The notes beneath the pieces are model-generated. The model made no database searches, had not been told where the DNA came from, and saw only the letters and a list, made by a program, of their open reading frames with translations. From assembly GCA_027886175.1 (NCBI GenBank), contig JAJNNQ010000010.1, positions 2,209,001 through 2,273,000 of the forward strand: 64,000 nucleotides of DNA, given 5' to 3'. Shown here piece after piece: positions 45,921-64,000 of this stretch. Source of the DNA: Phylloscopus collybita. Its lineage: Eukaryota > Chordata > Aves > Passeriformes > Phylloscopidae. Every line of letters starts with the position of its first letter. Position 1 is the stretch's first letter. The translations under genes and the position numbers were made by a program.

Positions 45921-46994
45921 TGGGTCACTGAGGGTCGCTTGAGGGTGGATGTGTATTCACAGAACGGCTGCGGCAGCCTGGGATTTTCCTGGGGGCTTCT
46001 TTGGATGTTTGTGGAGACACAGATGGGTGTTCACCGGGGCTTTTCCCTGTGTTCAGGTCCCCATCAGTCTGCGTCCAGTTGCAGCCATAGGCAGAGAGCA
46101 AGAACGTACCAATACTATTGTTTTCTGACTTTTAACACAGCTAAAAACCAGAGTTATCTGTTTTCAGCACCTTTCCACCTCGTACCCAGCCTGCCCCCTT
46201 TTATGCCTCACAGCCCAGCTCTTACCCAGACCTTTCTTACACCATTCTTAGCACAATGTTTGAAAACACCCTAAAATAACTACTTTTTCTTTATTATCAT
46301 AGAGTCTCTAATTTCCTCTGGCAATAATTTACCCATATATTCAAGCTAATTTTTCCCTTTTTTCCCCTCTCCAAATCTCATCCCACTCTTCCCTATGTCT
46401 CCATTGACTGTGTCACTCACAGTAATGCCTTTGTATCTTCAGCCTTCTTTTTTCTGGAGTCTGAAAGCTTCAGAGTGATGCTGTCAGTGAGTGGAAAATT
46501 CAAGGAGTTTGGCTTGGCCTGTGTAGGGAGCCAATAGGAATTTCTCACACATCAGATGGGAAGAGAGTTAAAAGACAATGGAATGTGCTTGCTCTGTATC
46601 TACATTGCAGATGAGAGAAATAAAACTGGGCTGGGAACACATTCAGCAGAGCCACACTGCTGGTGGATGTGTCTCAAGGGGTTTAGGGAGCAGCCAGAGC
46701 AAAGGCAGGAAGCCCCATCTGGCTGCAGGAGCCACAGTGTCTTGGAAAACTTCATTTTGGGGCTCACCTCAGAAGGAAAAGAGGATCCATTCAACTTTGT
46801 GCTTGCCCCTGCCAGCTGCAGCTCTGCTCTCCTCCCTTGCTAAAGGGCACAACTCAAGCTTTTATCTGCAGAACACTGACCACACTTAGCATGTTACTCT
46901 TAAAATTGGCTAACTCTTTTAATTACAAAAAATTAATCCAAGTGCAGATTCCCTCACAGTCCCCCAGGTAGATACTAAATCCTCAGATACACCC
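45921..46994. other. Spacer between ALDH1A3 3' end and LRRK1 5' region
   Basis: About 1.1 kb of ordinary-looking sequence with no recognised exon, repeat family or RNA gene. Its right limit is the predicted ALDH1A3 cleavage site and its left limit is the uncertain LRRK1 transcription start. Confidence 0.6.
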
Positions 46995-47012
46995 ATTTCA
47001 CAAAGTTAAACA

Positions 47013-47018
47013 TTTATT
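47013..47018 (-). promoter_or_regulatory. ALDH1A3: Predicted ALDH1A3 poly(A) signal AATAAA
   Basis: TTTATT on the plus strand reads AATAAA on the gene strand. It follows a long AT-rich stretch that looks like a distal 3' UTR. Cleavage would fall about 10-30 bases on, near 46985-47000. Other termination points are possible. Confidence 0.6.
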
Positions 47019-48182
47019 AGGAACAAGAACTATTACAAAAAAGATATCCGTAGTCTAAATATATACATGAGGTTTAAACATAACATTTTCATGTACCTTT
47101 AGCTATAAAAATACATTAGATTAACTGTATCCTAATTTATAAATATAGTTCTTTTCTTTTAAAAAACAACTAGTATTCATATGAAAGCCTTACTGTGCAA
47201 TGGAAGAATATATATACCCTCTAAGGGGTTATTTTAAAGTTAGTGTCTAGTGTTATATAACTTAGAAAATTCAGTGTGTAGAGTCAAACCCTGATTTATA
47301 CAATAAGAGATACATTGACTTTTTAAAAACTCGATAAGGGGGAAAAAAGTGAAATATATATCATACATATAAAGCCAGAAGAGTAGGATTTTAAGAATTT
47401 CAGATTATTTCCGTTTCCACCACTGTTTATGAAAAATACAGAGAGACATCAAGATAACCAACCTTTTACTGTTTGCCTCACCTCCCTACTGTCTGGCTGC
47501 AGCCCAAGGAAACCCTCAGGTGGGCAAGAGTAAAATGTTTGTCTGAGAAGATGTTTGCACTCTTAAGTGTCTTACAAAAATAGAAACTTATTTACAATGA
47601 TCCCACTTGGCCTTTCATGGGGAAGGGAGGACATTTTTCATCACTGGATGGGGAGATTTACCTGCCTCACACAGGTGGGAGGACAGGCTCCTGGTTACAC
47701 TCTTGGAGGTATGTCATGTCAGAAGTGAAATGATGTTGAAGTGCAATTTCAACATTCACCAACTAATAAGGAAGTTTAGGCTCATGCAAACTTTTTTCCT
47801 TACTTATCACCACCCACCTTCCTTCCTCCTCCAAAAAAAGCTCCACTCATGCAACAGAATTTGTTGCTGTCTGAGCCTATCTGTGAGCAAAGGAAGGTAC
47901 TGGGTAAATCCTGGCTTGCAGCTTTCTGCTTCAAGCTCTGACATCTGGAGCAGCAATCCTTGTCAGTGCTCCCTGCAGAGCTGCTGATAAGCCCTAAGGA
48001 ACCTCGGTGGGTTTGTTCTCAGAGGACAATCCCAGAGGGATCAGCTGAACTTCCTAACAAGCTGTCACCACTAACTCGTGGGGCTGGCTGTGCCTTTGCC
48101 AGGGTTCTCCAGCAGAGTCAGGAGGAGAGGAAGAGGGAAAGCAGTGAACCCAAGAACTGAAGATAGCCTGTGGCTTGTCATG

Positions 48183-48211
48183 AATCTCATAATAATTAAT
48201 CTCATAATAAT
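48183..48211 (+). repeat. 15-bp tandem duplication in the ALDH1A3 3' UTR
   Basis: AATCTCATAATAATT is repeated at once (AATCTCATAATAAT), giving two nearly exact adjacent copies. Confidence 0.9.
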
Positions 48212-49575
48212 GTCTGGGCATGCAAAGAAGTTACTGCAGGAGGTGCTAAGGCATGAACTTGGTGTGACAGCCACTCCACGGGCAGCTGTGAACAAGGGAC
48301 AACCCAAGGCAGTTTTCTCAGTGAAGGATCAGCTACTCTGTGCTGGCCACGAGGTGACAGCACTCACAGGGACAACGGCTGCAAAGCTGCTGACAGACTG
48401 AACTCCAGCCACAGCTTATCCCATGGGAACTGGCTTCTTAACACCCTCCTCTTTAGCACTCAAGGTGTGCTTGGGAGCACCTGCCTTTCCCCACTGCACT
48501 TCCAGGAATGTATTTTAAGCTACATTCATACAGGATAAAGAAGCAGTGTGAAGAGCTTATAAGTTTTACTCTTATAGTAATAATCCTGGCTGAAAAAACA
48601 AAGAGATGTTCAAAAAACCTGAAAGCTGGAGAGAAAGAGAGTGCAGGACAGTTTCCTGCACCTCTTCTGTTCCCTCCCCCAGATCAGGACTGGTATAGGG
48701 TGTTTTCTGTGGGGTATCTACCATGCTCCACGCTCAGCATCCAACTCGATGTCACCACGGTAAGTGCAGTGCAAAATCCTCTTGAGAAAAGTGCTGTAGT
48801 GAAGGTTTGAGATACAACTGTGACTCACTGGGAGCCAGAAGGGTCAGCAAGTCAGCAACTTGCATTTGCAGCATGGGTAGTGTGTGCACACCCAAACATC
48901 AGGTTCCAAGGACACTTGAAAGTCTGGCTCTGTTGGGTGACATACTGGCCCCAAAGGAGTCCTCTAGGAAACTCCCACAAATCTCATTCAGGGCTAGAAT
49001 ATCACCAGGATGGAGAATGCACATATCTTTAGAGAGACCATGATAGCTCTTTGAAAGAGAATTTCCTTACAGATCCTTCCATGAAAGCTTGTATTCCCGT
49101 TCCAAACTTCAGCTGCAATCTTCACACAAACTCCACCAACTCCAGTCAAGTTGTTCTAACCCTTACCATTCGAGTCCATCTCTGCCAAGGGAAACCCAAG
49201 TGCCTCTGAAGGTATTTGCCAGTACCTTTGATGGTACCAGCAGTCTCTCTAACATGCCAGTGATGCCCACATCCTTCAGGGGTACAGTTTGGAAGCAGAT
49301 GTCCTGCCAGCACTGTGACAGACCAGCTTTGGAGTCACAGGGAGCAGGCAGATGTACAGCCAGGGACTTGTAGAGTACAAGTGTGTACTGCCAGTAGGGT
49401 CAGTGAATCAGTTTCTGAAGAGCCAGTTGGCAAAATGGAGTCCAGTAGATTCAGTGTTTCTAGAGGAATAAAGACAGGTGTTTCCATTTTCCTTCCCACC
49501 CCTCCCCTCCCCCTTGCTCTGAACACGTCCCCCATGTGTCACATTCAGAGTGTCAGCATTTTAGGCCTCCTGTTT

Positions 49576-63058
<13,483 letters not shown>

Positions 63059-64000
63059 CTGAAACAGAGATTAAAAACAGCTCTGTAGAGAATTTGAGAG
63101 CACAGCTCATTTCCCAGGAAGCCTGAGAGGATTAGCTGTACTATACTCCTCTGAGCTCTTACCAGATAGATCCCTGTTTTCCAGACTTTCCAGTAACATG
63201 GCTGCATGCTACCAGCTGGAGTAGACGTGGGTGAAACTAACAGCCATGCTTAGGAAATGCCAAGTTTCAGTATGAATTCTTGGAGAAGCCCCAGTTTCAA
63301 GTCAAAAGAGAGTGAGTCTTTTGGCCAAACTTGGCCCCCAGCTACTGCAGTGCAGCTGCAGCCAAGGGGTAAATGAATGAAAGTTTGTTTTGAACAAAGG
63401 TTGACATTTGTGGTTCTTCAGGGACCAGAGGGATTAAGAAGTCAGTAAAACCTCACTAGATGATGGGGCTAATAAAACAGGAGTACAAAAGCAGATGGTA
63501 ACAAGACTTATGCAAGTTTCCACCACATTTACAACCTAGATTAGCCAACTAGTAATTTTGCCAAAACAGACAAATGGCAAAACTTCAGGTGAAATTCTAG
63601 TGCAGGAGAACTGAGGGACTGGTTTGGTTTTACTTCCTGAAACAAGAGTTTCAAGGATTATTGCTCTTCTAGGTTAGCCTTCCCCTACTACTGATAGAAC
63701 AAGGTTGTTTTCCCTGCAATTCCTAATGAAATTGCAGACTATAACACATTTGCTTCATTTCCTATGACTTTTTAATACAAAATCTCAGTAAGTGCAATTT
63801 CTTTTTAATAGAGAAAAAAAGGAAGCAATTGCTCATGTACTGTTTTGCAAAAAATTATCCTCATAAGACTTTTTCCCCCATTTTTTCTTCTCATAAATTG
63901 CAATGGCAGTCTCATTTCTTCTGTGGATGTGACAATGACAAAAGTGCATTTAATGGAGTTTGCATCTTGGCTAATGAGTTTTCAAGCAAATAGAATGCAT
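63059..64000 (-). other. ALDH1A3: ALDH1A3 intron 6 (partial)
   Basis: Sequence upstream of exon 7, AT-rich towards the right edge. Exon 6 (ending with the Ile-Lys-Glu before the GFPPG motif) is not in the window. Confidence 0.85.

Larger units (their letters stand above)
46995..49575 (-). other. ALDH1A3: ALDH1A3 3' UTR (predicted)
   Basis: About 2.6 kb from the stop codon to the first good poly(A) signal on the minus strand. It contains no further coding sequence. The distal 450 bases (47000-47440) are strikingly AT-rich, with AUUUA pentamers (for example 47056-47060 and 47140-47144) typical of AU-rich elements. A 15-bp tandem duplication lies at 48183-48211. Human ALDH1A3 also has a long 3' UTR. 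Confidence 0.65.

Overview
The window is vertebrate nuclear DNA, and almost certainly from a bird. It holds two protein-coding genes with many short exons, canonical GT/AG introns, a CpG-island promoter, CR1-type LINE 3' ends and one degenerate tRNA-Ile-headed SINE with a CR1-like tail. That SINE resembles the TguSINE1 family of passerines, so a songbird or other passerine is my best guess. The family assignment is from memory and was not searched.

Both genes lie on the minus strand, in the ALDH1A3-then-LRRK1 order known from human 15q26.3. From 64000 down to about 47000 is the 3' half of ALDH1A3 (retinaldehyde dehydrogenase 3). Its last seven exons encode the end of the NAD-binding domain, the catalytic Glu and Cys, and the C-terminus. 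A 3' UTR of about 2.6 kb follows, ending near an AATAAA signal at 47013-47018. The first six exons lie beyond the right edge.

A short spacer of about 1.1-1.4 kb separates this from the CpG island (about 44740-45660) that should hold the LRRK1 promoter. LRRK1 then runs leftward to position 600. I resolved 16 coding exons with consistent phases, giving 791 codons plus two bases. They cover the N-terminus, ankyrin repeats, leucine-rich repeats and the first two-thirds of the Roc GTPase domain (P-loop, DxxG and THLD motifs). The rest of Roc, COR, the kinase and the C-terminal region lie beyond the left edge. The first coding exon is only 67 coding bases and sits alone, 16.2 kb upstream of the second coding exon.

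Everything else is intron, UTR or spacer. It carries simple repeats, two nearly pure A/C tracts in LRRK1 introns 1 and 2, and a few retroposon fossils. ALDH1A3 makes retinoic acid from retinal in the cytosol, while LRRK1 is a signalling GTPase/kinase. Their adjacency is ancient synteny and I see no functional coupling in the sequence. I found no exotic or new system here; the findings are modest gene-structure and composition observations.
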